From NCBI RefSeq assembly GCF_013408245.1, contig NZ_JACBYS010000011.1:21375-85374 (forward strand): a stretch of DNA of 64,000 nucleotides. Direction: 5' to 3'. The position numbers and the translations under genes are program-made. The notes beneath the pieces were generated by a model. The model was not told the origin of the DNA. It made no database searches and saw only the letters and a program-made list of their open reading frames with translations. Of this stretch, positions 1 through 10,099 are shown in pieces (position 1 is the first letter of the stretch; the number at the start of each line of letters is the position of its first letter). The DNA comes from Duganella sp. 1224. Lineage in GTDB: Bacteria; Pseudomonadota; Gammaproteobacteria; Burkholderiales; Burkholderiaceae_D.

Positions 1-1299
1 GGCTTGCATCTTCGGCGTCACCAGCTTGACCTTGGCCATGCTGCGGTAGCCGGCCGCCGACAGCGGGAAGAACAGCAGCTTGATCAGGATGGTGAAGACG
101 ATGATGGTCCAGCCCCAGTTGCCCAGCAGCGAGTGGATGTAGTTGATCACGGCGAACATCGGCTTGGCGATCATGGCCAGGAAGCCGTAGTCGCGCACCA
201 GGATCAGGCCGGGCGCGGTGGCGTCCAGCAGCTTGGCTTCCTGCGGGCCGGAGAACAGCCTGGCGTTGTTGCTGACGGTGGCGCCCGGCGCGATGGTGCC
301 CAGCGGCTGCTTGATGGCGATGCCGTAGACATTGGTGTCGATCTTCGACGTTTCGATCTCATGCGTCAGCTTCTGCTGCGGAATGAAGGCCGAGACGAAG
401 AAGTGCTGCGAAATCGCGATCCAGCCGTTGTCGGCCTTGGTGGCGTGGTCCTGCACCATCGGCTTGCCGGTCTTGGCCGCTTCCTGCGCCTCTTTTTCCA
501 GCGTGTCGAACTTCAGCTTCTCGTAGTGCTTTTCCTCGGTGTACAGCGTCGGGCCGGTGTAGCTGCTGTTGAAGAACGAGTCGCCGGCCGGCTTGTTGCC
601 GTCGTGCGCCAGGCGCAGGTACAGCGTTGGCGTGATCGGCGCGGCGCCGACGTTGGTCACGTCGTGGCGCACGTCGATGACGTAGTCGCCTCGCTTGAAG
701 GTGAAGGTCTTGGTCAGCTTGACGCCGCCCTCTTCCGATTCCAGCACCAGTTGCACCTGGTTGCCGTCGTTCAGCATGCGCGGGCCGGGCTTGGCCACGA
801 ACGGGCTGGTGTGGTTAGGCATCACGCCCGACGGGCCGTACAGGCCGGTCTGCGCCAGGTAGGTCTTGCCGATGCCGGCGTCGACGTCGAACAGCACCAC
901 GTTCTTGCTGTTGTCGCCCGGTTCGCACCACTTGAACAGGCCGAAGCAGCCGTTGAACCAGCCCGGATGGCTGTTTTCCTTGTACTTCAACAGTTCCAGG
1001 CGCTTGATGACGCCGCCCTGGGTGTCGATGTCGGCGCGCACCACGTCGGTGGTGATGGTGATGCGCTCGGCCTTGAACGGCGGCGCGTCGGTGGCGGCGC
1101 TGGCGCCGGCGGCGGCCGCTCCCGGCACGGCGGCAACGGCGGCCGGCGCGGCGGCCGGCTTGGCCGGCGCCGTCTTGGCGGCCGGCGGCGGCGGTGCAAA
1201 CATCGATGGATGGCCGTTCGAGACTTGCCAGTTGTTCCACAGAACAACCAGCGACACCGCGAACACGATCCACAAAATGGTACGTTTATTGATATCCAT
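1..1299 (-). CDS. yidC: Membrane protein insertase YidC (C-terminus outside window)
   Basis: YidC inserts and folds inner-membrane proteins, alone or with SecYEG. The minus-strand reading from ATG at 1299 starts MDINKRTILWIVFAVSLVVL, a single N-terminal membrane anchor. An Ala/Pro-rich linker and the large periplasmic beta domain follow (for example TFTFKRGDYVIDVRHDVTN). The reading then reaches the first segment of the conserved insertase core (LLGNWGWTIIVFTILIKLLFFPLSAAGYR split over several motifs). About 433 codons are present and the frame is still open at position 1, so roughly the last 120-130 residues lie outside. It is the last gene visible in the leftward rpmH-rnpA-yidD-yidC set, 9 nt after yidD, as in most proteobacterial origins. 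Confidence 0.97.
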   Translation of the reverse strand, partial: MDINKRTILWIVFAVSLVVLWNNWQVSNGHPSMFAPPPPAAKTAPAKPAAAPAAVAAVPGAAAAGASAATDAPPFKAERITITTDVVRADIDTQGGVIKRLELLKYKENSHPGWFNGCFGLFKWCEPGDNSKNVVLFDVDAGIGKTYLAQTGLYGPSGVMPNHTSPFVAKPGPRMLNDGNQVQLVLESEEGGVKLTKTFTFKRGDYVIDVRHDVTNVGAAPITPTLYLRLAHDGNKPAGDSFFNSSYTGPTLYTEEKHYEKLKFDTLEKEAQEAAKTGKPMVQDHATKADNGWIAISQHFFVSAFIPQQKLTHEIETSKIDTNVYGIAIKQPLGTIAPGATVSNNARLFSGPQEAKLLDATAPGLILVRDYGFLAMIAKPMFAVINYIHSLLGNWGWTIIVFTILIKLLFFPLSAAGYRSMAKVKLVTPKMQA

Positions 1300-1308
1300 T
1301 AGGTATTT

Positions 1309-1572
1309 TCAGGAGTGGTTGCAACCGCAAGCGGTCGTTGAAGAATTCGGTTTGCCGTCGGCCGGCGGCACCGGGTCGAGGCCGCCCTCGTGCCAGGGAT
1401 GGCAGCGGCACACGCGCTTGACGGCCAGCCAGCTGCCGCGCGCGGCGCCGTGCACTTGCAGCGCTTCCAGCGCATAGTTCGAGCAGCTCGGGTAAAACCG
1501 GCAGCTCGGCCGCATCATCGGACTGATGGCCAGTTGATAAAAGCGCAGCAGGAAGCGGAGCACGGTTTTCAT
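1309..1572 (-). CDS. yidD: Membrane protein insertion efficiency factor YidD
   Basis: YidD is a small, membrane-associated protein of 87 residues that aids YidC-dependent insertion. I chose the start MKTVLRFLLRFYQLAISP (ATG at 1572) because it matches the family N-terminus and overlaps the rnpA stop codon by ATGA. An upstream start in the same frame would run far into rnpA. The family signature is visible: CRFYPSCSNYA around residues 24-34 and HPWHEGGLDPVP near residue 65. The C-terminal tail TTACGCNHS contains two further cysteines. The gene sits between rnpA and yidC in the canonical order. Confidence 0.96.
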   Translation of the reverse strand: MKTVLRFLLRFYQLAISPMMRPSCRFYPSCSNYALEALQVHGAARGSWLAVKRVCRCHPWHEGGLDPVPPADGKPNSSTTACGCNHS

Positions 1573-2012
1573 GGCGACCTGTGGGGCGGCGGCGAGGCCG
1601 CCAGTTTGGCCTGCGCGGCGAACAGACGCGTCAATTCCACCCGCAAGGCTGCCTTCAGCTTGGCGGTGGTGGCGGGTCCATCCTTGCTGTTGACCGGCTT
1701 GGCCAGGCGCACCACGCAATCGATGGCGGGCAGGCCGGTCACGCGGAACAGTTCGCGGGTAACGCGCTTGATCGTGTTGCGGGTGACGGCGCGCGGCGCG
1801 AAGCGCTTGGCCACCACGACGCCCAGCCGCGCATGCGGCAGGTGGTTCAGACGGGTGTACAGCACGAAGTGCGCGCTTTTTTGGCTGGGGCGCAAACGAA
1901 AAACGGATGAAAATTCATCCGTTTTAACGATACGCCGAGCGCGCGCGAAGTCGTGTGAACCTTCGCCTGTCGAGCCGCTGGGGATGCAGCTGTCCACGCG
2001 ATCAGCTAACAA
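1569..2012 (-). CDS. rnpA: Ribonuclease P protein component
   Basis: RnpA is the protein cofactor of RNase P, which matures tRNA 5' ends together with the rnpB RNA (not in this window). The 147-residue protein has the family layout: an early KTDEFSSVF stretch, LGVVVAKRFAPRAVTRNTIKR, which carries the conserved arginine-rich RNR-like helix, and RELFR. The proposed start is TTG at 2012; an in-frame GTG lies at 1997, so the exact N-terminus is uncertain. The gene follows rpmH after a 9-nt gap and overlaps yidD by 4 nt, indicating one transcript. The C-terminal tail (LAASPPPHRSP) is longer than in E. coli. Confidence 0.95.
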   Translation of the reverse strand: MLADRVDSCIPSGSTGEGSHDFARARRIVKTDEFSSVFRLRPSQKSAHFVLYTRLNHLPHARLGVVVAKRFAPRAVTRNTIKRVTRELFRVTGLPAIDCVVRLAKPVNSKDGPATTAKLKAALRVELTRLFAAQAKLAASPPPHRSP

Positions 2013-2021
2013 GTGACTAGC

Positions 2022-2156
2022 TTATACAGCCAGACGCTTGCGGCCTTTGGCGCGGCGTGCGTTCAGCACCTGGCGGCCACCACGGGTAGCCATACGTGCG
2101 CGGAAGCCGTGGGTACGCTTACGGCGTACAACGGAAGGTTGGTAAGTACGTTTCAT
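2022..2156 (-). CDS. rpmH: 50S ribosomal protein L34
   Basis: This 44-residue gene encodes ribosomal protein L34 of the large subunit. The minus-strand translation starts MKRTYQPSVVRRKRTHGFRA and ends AKGRKRLAV, which is essentially the invariant bacterial L34 sequence with the RKRTHGFRARM core. Start ATG is at 2156 and stop TAA at 2022-2024. It is the first gene of the leftward rpmH-rnpA-yidD-yidC cluster. The promoter must lie in the rpmH-dnaA intergenic region, shared back-to-back with dnaA. Confidence 0.98.
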   Translation of the reverse strand: MKRTYQPSVVRRKRTHGFRARMATRGGRQVLNARRAKGRKRLAV

Positions 2157-2545
2157 GTTGGTCTCGCTTAAAGCAGAAAAAAATGCAAAATCGGGTCAGA
2201 CGGCCCGTCAGTTTTTGGTGCCAATGACACTTCGCGCACCTATGCCAACGCTATCCGGCACAAGCTGGGTCCATCTCATCGCCCGCTAAATCCTCGCTAC
2301 TCCATATCGGTATCCATGTGAAGAAACAAGGAATACGGGCGGGGAACCCTGAATTATCAGCATTTCGGCCCTGCTTGTCAACAACAGACTGGTCGCGCCC
2401 GCCGCCCCGGCGCCGCGCCGGGCGCGAAAAAATCCTGTCGCGCCTGTGGATAACTTAGGCGAGCGAGAGTAGAATAGCGCGTTACGTGTGAAAAACTCCC
2501 AAGTTGCCCACACCCTTATACAGTAAGAACACAGATAGTCGATTC
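2157..2545. other. Probable chromosomal origin region (rpmH-dnaA intergenic)
   Basis: This is a 389-nt gene-free interval between the divergent rpmH and dnaA genes, the classical position of oriC in many proteobacteria. Directly visible are one perfect DnaA box (2445-2453), a degenerate TTATACAGT at 2517-2525 and a short A-rich tract near 2177-2186. Divergent promoters for rpmH and dnaA should also lie here. I do not see a dense cluster of consensus DnaA boxes, so the exact origin boundaries are inferred from synteny rather than from box spacing. Confidence 0.6.
2445..2453 (-). promoter_or_regulatory. DnaA box (TTATCCACA)
   Basis: TGTGGATAA on the plus strand is the exact reverse complement of the consensus DnaA box TTATCCACA. 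It lies about 90 nt upstream of the dnaA start and could serve origin firing, dnaA autoregulation, or both. Confidence 0.75.
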
Positions 2546-3952
2546 ATGGAAAATTTCTGGCAGACCTGCTCCGCCCAGCTGGAGCTGGAGCTGACGCCGC
2601 AACAATTCAGCGCCTGGATTAAGCCGCTCGTGCCGCTCGATTACGAGGCGGGCAAGCTGCGCGTGGCCGCACCCAACCGCTTCAAGCTGGACTGGGTCAA
2701 GACCCAGTTCGCCAGCCGCATCACGGCGCTGGCCTGCCAGTACTGGGAGCAGCCGACCGAGGTGCAGTTCGTGCTGGACCCGCGCCTGAGCGCGCCGAAG
2801 AAGCCGGCCGCGACCACCACGCCGGTGCCGGACCCGAACGGCGGCGCGCCCAGCAACAACGCCCGCATGGCCTCGGCCGACCCGACGCCGTCGGTGCCGG
2901 AGATGCCGGCCTCGGCGCAGCCGCGCCGCGAGCAGAGCCGCATCAACACCGACCTGACCTTCGACAGCTTCGTCACCGGTAAAGCCAACCAGCTGGCGCG
3001 CGCCGCCGCCATCCAGGTGGCCAACAACCCGGGCGTGTCGTACAACCCGCTGTTCTTCTACGGCGGCGTCGGCCTCGGCAAGACCCACCTGATCCACGCC
3101 ATCGGCAACCAGGTGATGGCCGACCAGCCGGGCGCGCGCATCCGCTACATCCACGCCGAGCAGTACGTGCGCGACGTGGTGACCGCCTACCAGCGCAAGG
3201 GCTTCGACGACTTCAAGCATTACTACCACTCGCTGGACATGCTGCTGATCGACGATATCCAATTCTTCGGCGGCAAGAGCCGCACGCAGGAGGAATTCTT
3301 CTACGCGTTTGAAGCGCTGATCGCCGCCAAGAAGCAGATCATCATCACCTCGGATACCTATCCGAAGGAAATCACCGGCATGGACGACCGCCTGATCTCG
3401 CGCTTCGACTCCGGCCTGACGGTGGCCATCGAGCCGCCCGAGCTGGAAATGCGGGTGGCGATTCTGCTCAAGAAGGCCAAGCAGGAGGGCGTGACCTTCT
3501 CCGACGACGTCGCCTTCTTCGTGGCCAAGCACCTGCGCTCCAACGTGCGCGAGCTGGAAGGCGCGCTGCGCAAGATCCTGGCGTACTCGCGCTTCCACGG
3601 CAAGGACATCACGATCGACATCGTCAAGGAAGCGCTGAAGGATTTGCTGTCGGTGCAGAACCGCCAGATTTCGGTGGAAAACATCCAGAAGACGGTGGCC
3701 GACTTCTTCAACATCAAGGTGGCGGACATGTACTCGAAGCGGCGGCCAGCCAACATCGCCCGCCCGCGCCAGATCGCCATGTACCTGGCCAAGGAGCTGA
3801 CCCAGAAGTCGCTGCCGGAAATCGGCGAGCTGTTCGGCGGCCGCGACCACACCACGGTGCTGCACGCGGTGCGCAAGATCGCCCTCGACCGCACCAAGAA
3901 CCCGGAATGCAACCACGAGCTGCACGTATTGGAACAAACCTTGAAGGGCTAA
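2546..3952 (+). CDS. dnaA: Chromosomal replication initiator protein DnaA
   Basis: DnaA is the AAA+ initiator that binds DnaA boxes and melts oriC. The 468-residue protein, close to E. coli (467), starts MENFWQTCSAQLELELTPQQ at ATG 2546. A TTG start 42 nt upstream is possible but lacks family support. Domain I covers about residues 1-80, followed by a Pro/Ala-rich linker. The AAA+ core has Walker A GGVGLGKT (173-180), Walker B LLIDDIQF and the arginine-finger region DDRLISRFDSG. The C-terminal DNA-binding domain has the signature GGRDHTTVLHAVRK. It heads the rightward dnaA-dnaN-gyrB set. Confidence 0.98.
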   Translation: MENFWQTCSAQLELELTPQQFSAWIKPLVPLDYEAGKLRVAAPNRFKLDWVKTQFASRITALACQYWEQPTEVQFVLDPRLSAPKKPAATTTPVPDPNGGAPSNNARMASADPTPSVPEMPASAQPRREQSRINTDLTFDSFVTGKANQLARAAAIQVANNPGVSYNPLFFYGGVGLGKTHLIHAIGNQVMADQPGARIRYIHAEQYVRDVVTAYQRKGFDDFKHYYHSLDMLLIDDIQFFGGKSRTQEEFFYAFEALIAAKKQIIITSDTYPKEITGMDDRLISRFDSGLTVAIEPPELEMRVAILLKKAKQEGVTFSDDVAFFVAKHLRSNVRELEGALRKILAYSRFHGKDITIDIVKEALKDLLSVQNRQISVENIQKTVADFFNIKVADMYSKRRPANIARPRQIAMYLAKELTQKSLPEIGELFGGRDHTTVLHAVRKIALDRTKNPECNHELHVLEQTLKG

Positions 3953-3953
3953 C

Positions 3954-3973
3954 CCCCGCCGCTAGCGGCGGGG
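3954..3973 (+). terminator. GC-rich stem-loop after dnaA
   Basis: A 20-nt perfect palindrome (CCCCGCCGCT/AGCGGCGGGG) begins immediately after the dnaA stop codon. The tract that follows is GGGTTTGGCTTT rather than a true U-run, so it may attenuate transcription between dnaA and dnaN or stabilise the mRNA end rather than terminate fully. The remaining dnaA-dnaN gap (to 4065) is AT-rich and probably carries a dnaN promoter. Confidence 0.45.
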
Positions 3974-4065
3974 CGGGTTTGGCTTTATCATTTAGTCAAA
4001 CCTGTCCGTCCGCTCACAAGGCAAAAAGTATTAAAACATCGTTAAATTTTTACTGAGGATAATCT

Positions 4066-5172
4066 ATGCAATTGGTCAAAACCACCCGTGATACGCTACT
4101 CCGGCCACTGCAGATCGTGAGCGGTATTGTCGAGCGTCGGCACACCATGCCGATTCTGGCCAATATCCTCATCCGCAAAGAGGGCGAGAGCGTATCCTTC
4201 CTGTCGACCGACACCGAAGTGCAGATCACCACGATCGCCGAGATCGGCGCCGGCCCGGAAGTGACCGGCACCACGGTGGCCGCGCGCAAGCTGCTGGACA
4301 TCCTGCGCGCGCTGCCGGAATCGGGCGACGTCTCGATCACGCTGCAAAACAAGCGCCTGGCGGTGCAGTCCGGCAAATCGCGCTTCGCGCTGCAGACCCT
4401 GGCCGCCGAGGAATTCCCGACCGTGCAGCAGGCTGACAGCTTCAGCGCCTCGGTCACGCTGCCGCAGAAAACCCTGAAGCACCTGTTCAACATGGTGCAC
4501 TTCTCGATGGCCCAGCAGGACATCCGCTACTACCTGAACGGCCTGCTGCTGGTCCTGGACGGCAACAACGTCATCGCCGTGGCCACCGACGGCCACCGCC
4601 TGGCCTTCTGCCAGGTCGAGACCGAGCAGTCGTTCGCGCGCCAGGAAGTCATCATCCCGCGCAAGACCATCATCGAACTGCAGCGCCTGCTGGAAGAAAA
4701 CGACGAGCCGGTGCAACTGGACATCGCCGCCAACCAGGTCAAGCTGACCTTTGCCGACATCGAGCTGATCTCCAAGCTGGTGGAAGGCAAGTTCCCCGAC
4801 TACACGCGCGTGATCCCCAAGGGCTACAAGAACGAATTCACCATCGGCCGCGATGAACTGCTGCGCTCGCTGCAGCGCGCGGCCATCATGACCAGCGATA
4901 AATTCAAGGGCGTGCGCTGCATCATCACGCCGGGCAGCATGAAGATCAGCTCCACCAACGCCGACCAGGAAGAAGCGGTGGAAGAACTGGAAATCGACTA
5001 CGGCGGCGACAGCGTCGACATCGGCTTCAACGTCACCTACCTGCTGGACGTGCTGAACAACCTGAAATGCGACCAGGTCAACGTCGCGCTCGGCGATTCC
5101 AACTCGTCGGCGCTGATCTCGATCCCGGACAACGCCGACTTCAAGTACGTCGTCATGCCGATGCGCATTTGA
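4066..5172 (+). CDS. dnaN: DNA polymerase III beta subunit (sliding clamp)
   Basis: DnaN forms the ring-shaped processivity clamp of DNA polymerase III. The 368-residue length matches the family (E. coli 366). Three repeated clamp domains can be followed: MQLVKTTRDTLLRPLQIVSG at the start, HRLAFCQVE in the middle and the conserved end FKYVVMPMRI, which contributes to the hydrophobic partner-binding pocket (MPMR/L motif). A good ribosome-binding site (GAGGATAATCT) precedes the ATG at 4066. It lies 113 nt after dnaA and before gyrB in the usual origin order, although recF, often found between dnaN and gyrB, is absent here. Confidence 0.98.
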   Translation: MQLVKTTRDTLLRPLQIVSGIVERRHTMPILANILIRKEGESVSFLSTDTEVQITTIAEIGAGPEVTGTTVAARKLLDILRALPESGDVSITLQNKRLAVQSGKSRFALQTLAAEEFPTVQQADSFSASVTLPQKTLKHLFNMVHFSMAQQDIRYYLNGLLLVLDGNNVIAVATDGHRLAFCQVETEQSFARQEVIIPRKTIIELQRLLEENDEPVQLDIAANQVKLTFADIELISKLVEGKFPDYTRVIPKGYKNEFTIGRDELLRSLQRAAIMTSDKFKGVRCIITPGSMKISSTNADQEEAVEELEIDYGGDSVDIGFNVTYLLDVLNNLKCDQVNVALGDSNSSALISIPDNADFKYVVMPMRI

Positions 5173-5183
5173 CGCCACCGTCG

Positions 5184-5246
5184 CTCCGGCGTACGCCGGA
5201 GCCCATAGAACGCATGCTCAGCATGGATTCCGGCGTGCGCCGGAAT
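5184..5246. repeat. Intergenic array of three palindromes (REP-like)
   Basis: Three successive hairpins fill most of the dnaN-gyrB gap: CTCCGGCGTACGCCGGAG (5184-5201, perfect), CATGCTCAGCATG (5213-5225) and ATTCCGGCGTGCGCCGGAAT (5227-5246, one mismatched pair). The two outer hairpins share the CCGGCG.RCGCCGG core, which suggests a dispersed extragenic palindromic repeat rather than a simple terminator. No U-run follows. It could stabilise the dnaN mRNA end. Confidence 0.65.
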
Positions 5247-5289
5247 GACGTCCCCAGTAATACAGTTACATTGATTGAGAAAGCAGCAC

Positions 5290-7782
<2,493 letters not shown>

Positions 7783-7798
7783 TCGAAGTTAGCATTAC

Positions 7799-7831
7799 TT
7801 GCCTGCCGCATCTAAATAATGCGGCAGGCAA
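7799..7831. terminator. Bidirectional stem-loop between gyrB and the methyltransferase remnant
   Basis: A 13-bp perfect stem (TTGCCTGCCGCAT / ATGCGGCAGGCAA) with a 7-nt loop (7812-7818) sits between the converging gyrB and methyltransferase reading frames. Neither strand shows a U-run directly after the stem, so it is a probable but not canonical terminator. It also marks the left edge of the lower-GC island. Confidence 0.6.
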
Positions 7832-7839
7832 CGTGCTAG

Positions 7840-8847
7840 TCAAATTGCTTGGGCGGTTGCTTTTGAAATGACCGGCCTGCCCCTTTGGTCTAGCTGATCT
7901 GCTAAATGATTTGCCAGAGCCCCAGCTAATAGTGGAGGAACTGCTTCCCCAATCATATCCATCCCGATACCTATTCTCTTGGTGTCGCATTTATCATTAT
8001 CTGAAGTGATGAATCTAAAATCATCATCAAATGACTGTAATTGCGCAGCTTCTCTCATAGTTATTCCGCGGTCTTGAGTGGGGTGAGTAAATTGTCCCGA
8101 ACCTAAAAAGTTTGCGTTTGCCGTTATGGTCAAAGCAGGCTTATCCCAAGCAAGTCTGGAATAGGCACTCCAGTAATAGTTTTTATAAAATACAGGGTTG
8201 ATAGCTCCGCTTTGCTCCAACCTTTTTTTGGCAATAGCACCGCTTATTTTAAGCTCACGAGCAAATAGTTCGATTGTTGTTGCGTATGCCTCGCGCATGC
8301 GAGCACTTTCTGCCACCCATGTTAAGCCTGGCCGCATTTCTCTAATTATGTTTAGCACCGACTCCCTATACGAGCGGGTGATATGATTATAAGGAAAGGT
8401 GTTTGACGTACGCATCACCCGCATAAAATCAGTCTGATCCATCTCGTTATAATTTTTTAGATCAGTTCCACCTAAACTATCATTCAAAAGCGGCGGCGTA
8501 GGTAAGTCACGTATCGCCTCCTCAACCGTAACCCAAGGCATCCTACCGGTGCCAAGGGCGTTAACATCCAATGGATCAGCATGAGTGGGCATAGGAAGAG
8601 AAGCTGTGCCAACTGAAGTCGCGATAAATACTGCTCGCTCTCTTAATTGGGGCACACCATAATCGGCACAGTTGACAATCGCCACTTTAACGTTATATCC
8701 CAAGTCTTTTTCCAACATGTCAATAACTGTTTCTGACAGCTTTCCCAATCGGCCGTCAAAACCATGGTTAAGCATTTGGGGAACATTTTCTATTAAAAGA
8801 ATCTTCGGACGAATAGCTTCAGCGACGTCTAAATACCTTAAAACCCG
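7840..8847 (-). pseudogene. 5'-truncated C5-cytosine DNA methyltransferase
   Basis: This is the C-terminal two thirds of a Dcm-type C5-cytosine methyltransferase. The frame includes motif VI (KILLIENVPQM, codons just upstream of the first ATG at 8775), motif VIII-like YGVPQLRERAVFI, the target-recognition region and the final motifs IX/X (QLQSFDDDFRF, IGIGMDMIGEAVPPLLAGAL). The AdoMet loop (FxGxG) and the catalytic PCQ motif are missing. The reading can be followed upstream through VLRYLDVAEAIRPK to about 8840-8847. There it meets unrelated sequence that is coding on the other strand. The remnant cannot be catalytic. Its base composition is clearly more AT-rich than gyrB, fitting horizontal acquisition followed by deletion. 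Confidence 0.85.
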
Positions 8848-9339
8848 TTGGAATTTGATACGAAGAAAGGAAAAGCTTCCAAAGAAGCTTATGAAAACAT
8901 CAAGAAAACTTTAGATGATTACTCTCCAGACACTGGAAATTTCTCTAAGATTAGCTTAAATCTAGCCTTAGATATAATAGAGAAAATAAAACGTACTATT
9001 GATATAGATGATGACTCCAACTTTGATTGGAAAGCTTTTTCAGGGCTGCTCACCTATTACTGCAAAGAAAACAATATTGACGAGGTATTGTTAGTTGTAG
9101 AGACTAATCGTGATTTAGGTAAAGCTAGCTCTGAAGACAAATCAGGTCCATCTTTGCTAGGCGTAACTTTACGCGAGATATTCAGGAAGCAGCCTCGATC
9201 AGCACCTACCCTAATCGTCCTCGGACAGAAAGGCTCCAAAGGTAAAGGATGGTCAGGCGATACACCGTTTTGGTGGCCCATGCTATCGACTCCGACTAAC
9301 GCCAAGCCGTGTGTCTTTGCAAATCTAAACTCAAAATAA
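8848..9339 (+). pseudogene. 5'-truncated fragment of an unidentified protein
   Basis: About 163 codons of AT-rich, protein-like sequence begin abruptly at 8848 (a TTG codon, with stop TAA only two codons upstream) and run to a normal stop. Features include a charged helical start (EFDTKKGKASKEAYENIKKT), an acidic DIDDDSNFDW stretch and the C-terminus GWSGDTPFWWPMLSTP. No signal peptide or membrane segment is seen. It faces away from the truncated methyltransferase remnant, so both lost their 5' ends at the same point. The location beside dcm and vsr genes makes a defence protein likely. I suspect, without being able to check, a resemblance to the C-terminus of Z1-domain proteins that accompany dcm/vsr genes. 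Confidence 0.55.
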
Positions 9340-9397
9340 AAACGGTAATAGCTGAGCTGAACAGCTCAGCTATTCAGCTCCCCTCTTGGGCAATTTG

Positions 9398-9832
9398 CTA
9401 AAGGTCGCCACGCGAGTGCACCGGAGGTCCCAAGAATGATCGGATTTTTTGTGCCAAGTCCCCCGAGTTCCTAAGCTCGCACTCCCAAATGACAAGTACC
9501 TTCCATCCCGCTCTAGTTAGAGCTTCAAACGAACGTTGATCTCTGCATTTGTTACCGTTGAGCTTCTCACTCCAATACTCGATTCGCGATTTTGGCATGC
9601 GGGCTAAACCGCAGTTATCATGTAGATGCCAAAAACAACCATGCACAAAAATCACTTTCTTGCGTCCGCTGAATACCAAGTCGGGAGAACCTGGCAGTGA
9701 CTTGACATGCAGACGGTAACGATAGCCTGCGGCGAAGACAAGCTTCCGCACCACCATCTCTGGGCGCGTGTCCTTGTTCCGAACACGTGACATAACCATG
9801 CTGCGCGTGGCTTGGTCTATGGAATCGACCAT
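9398..9832 (-). CDS. vsr: Very short patch repair (Vsr) endonuclease
   Basis: Vsr nicks DNA 5' of T in T:G mismatches that arise by deamination of 5-methylcytosine, so it normally accompanies a C5-methyltransferase. The 144-residue product has the family fold motifs: DQATRSMVMSRVRNKDTRPE at the N-terminus, the PD-(D/E)XK-like LPGSPDLVFSGRKKVIFVHG with the catalytic Asp, the zinc/active-site HGCFWHLHDNCGLARMPKSR, and GWKVLVIWECEL. The start at ATG 9832 is chosen because GGGAGG lies 5 nt upstream; an ATG 12 nt further up has its purine tract too close. It could serve the intact methyltransferase at 10100-11317 or the lost one. Confidence 0.93.
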   Translation of the reverse strand: MVDSIDQATRSMVMSRVRNKDTRPEMVVRKLVFAAGYRYRLHVKSLPGSPDLVFSGRKKVIFVHGCFWHLHDNCGLARMPKSRIEYWSEKLNGNKCRDQRSFEALTRAGWKVLVIWECELRNSGDLAQKIRSFLGPPVHSRGDL

Positions 9833-10099
9833 CTCGCCTCCCATTCCCTTTGTAAACTCGAGTTTGGATCTGCCACAATTTATTCAAGAGCATTTTGACA
9901 ATGATCAAACAGTTTTTCATTGAAAGCTGTATAAAAACACAGTAAAATCAATAACAAAATCTCAGCCTCATTGGTTGGGGCGGTGCGTTGCTTTATACTT
10001 ACGCAGTCCTAACCGGCATATTCTGATAGAACAACATTGCCCTGGCAGGTGTTGACGTCTGGTTGGAGCCACAGACTCAGTCCGATCGTTAAACACATC

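Noticed and set aside
4..1302. 432-codon plus-strand frame over the yidC region
   Set aside because: It is the shadow of yidC on the opposite strand. The minus-strand product matches YidC along its length, whereas this one is low-complexity.
2286..2513. 75-codon minus-strand frame in the origin region
   Set aside because: It has no ribosome-binding site or recognisable sequence and overlaps the expected oriC and promoter signals.
2504..2545. Upstream TTG start for dnaA
   Set aside because: It would add 14 residues absent from DnaA. MENFWQ at 2546 matches the family start.
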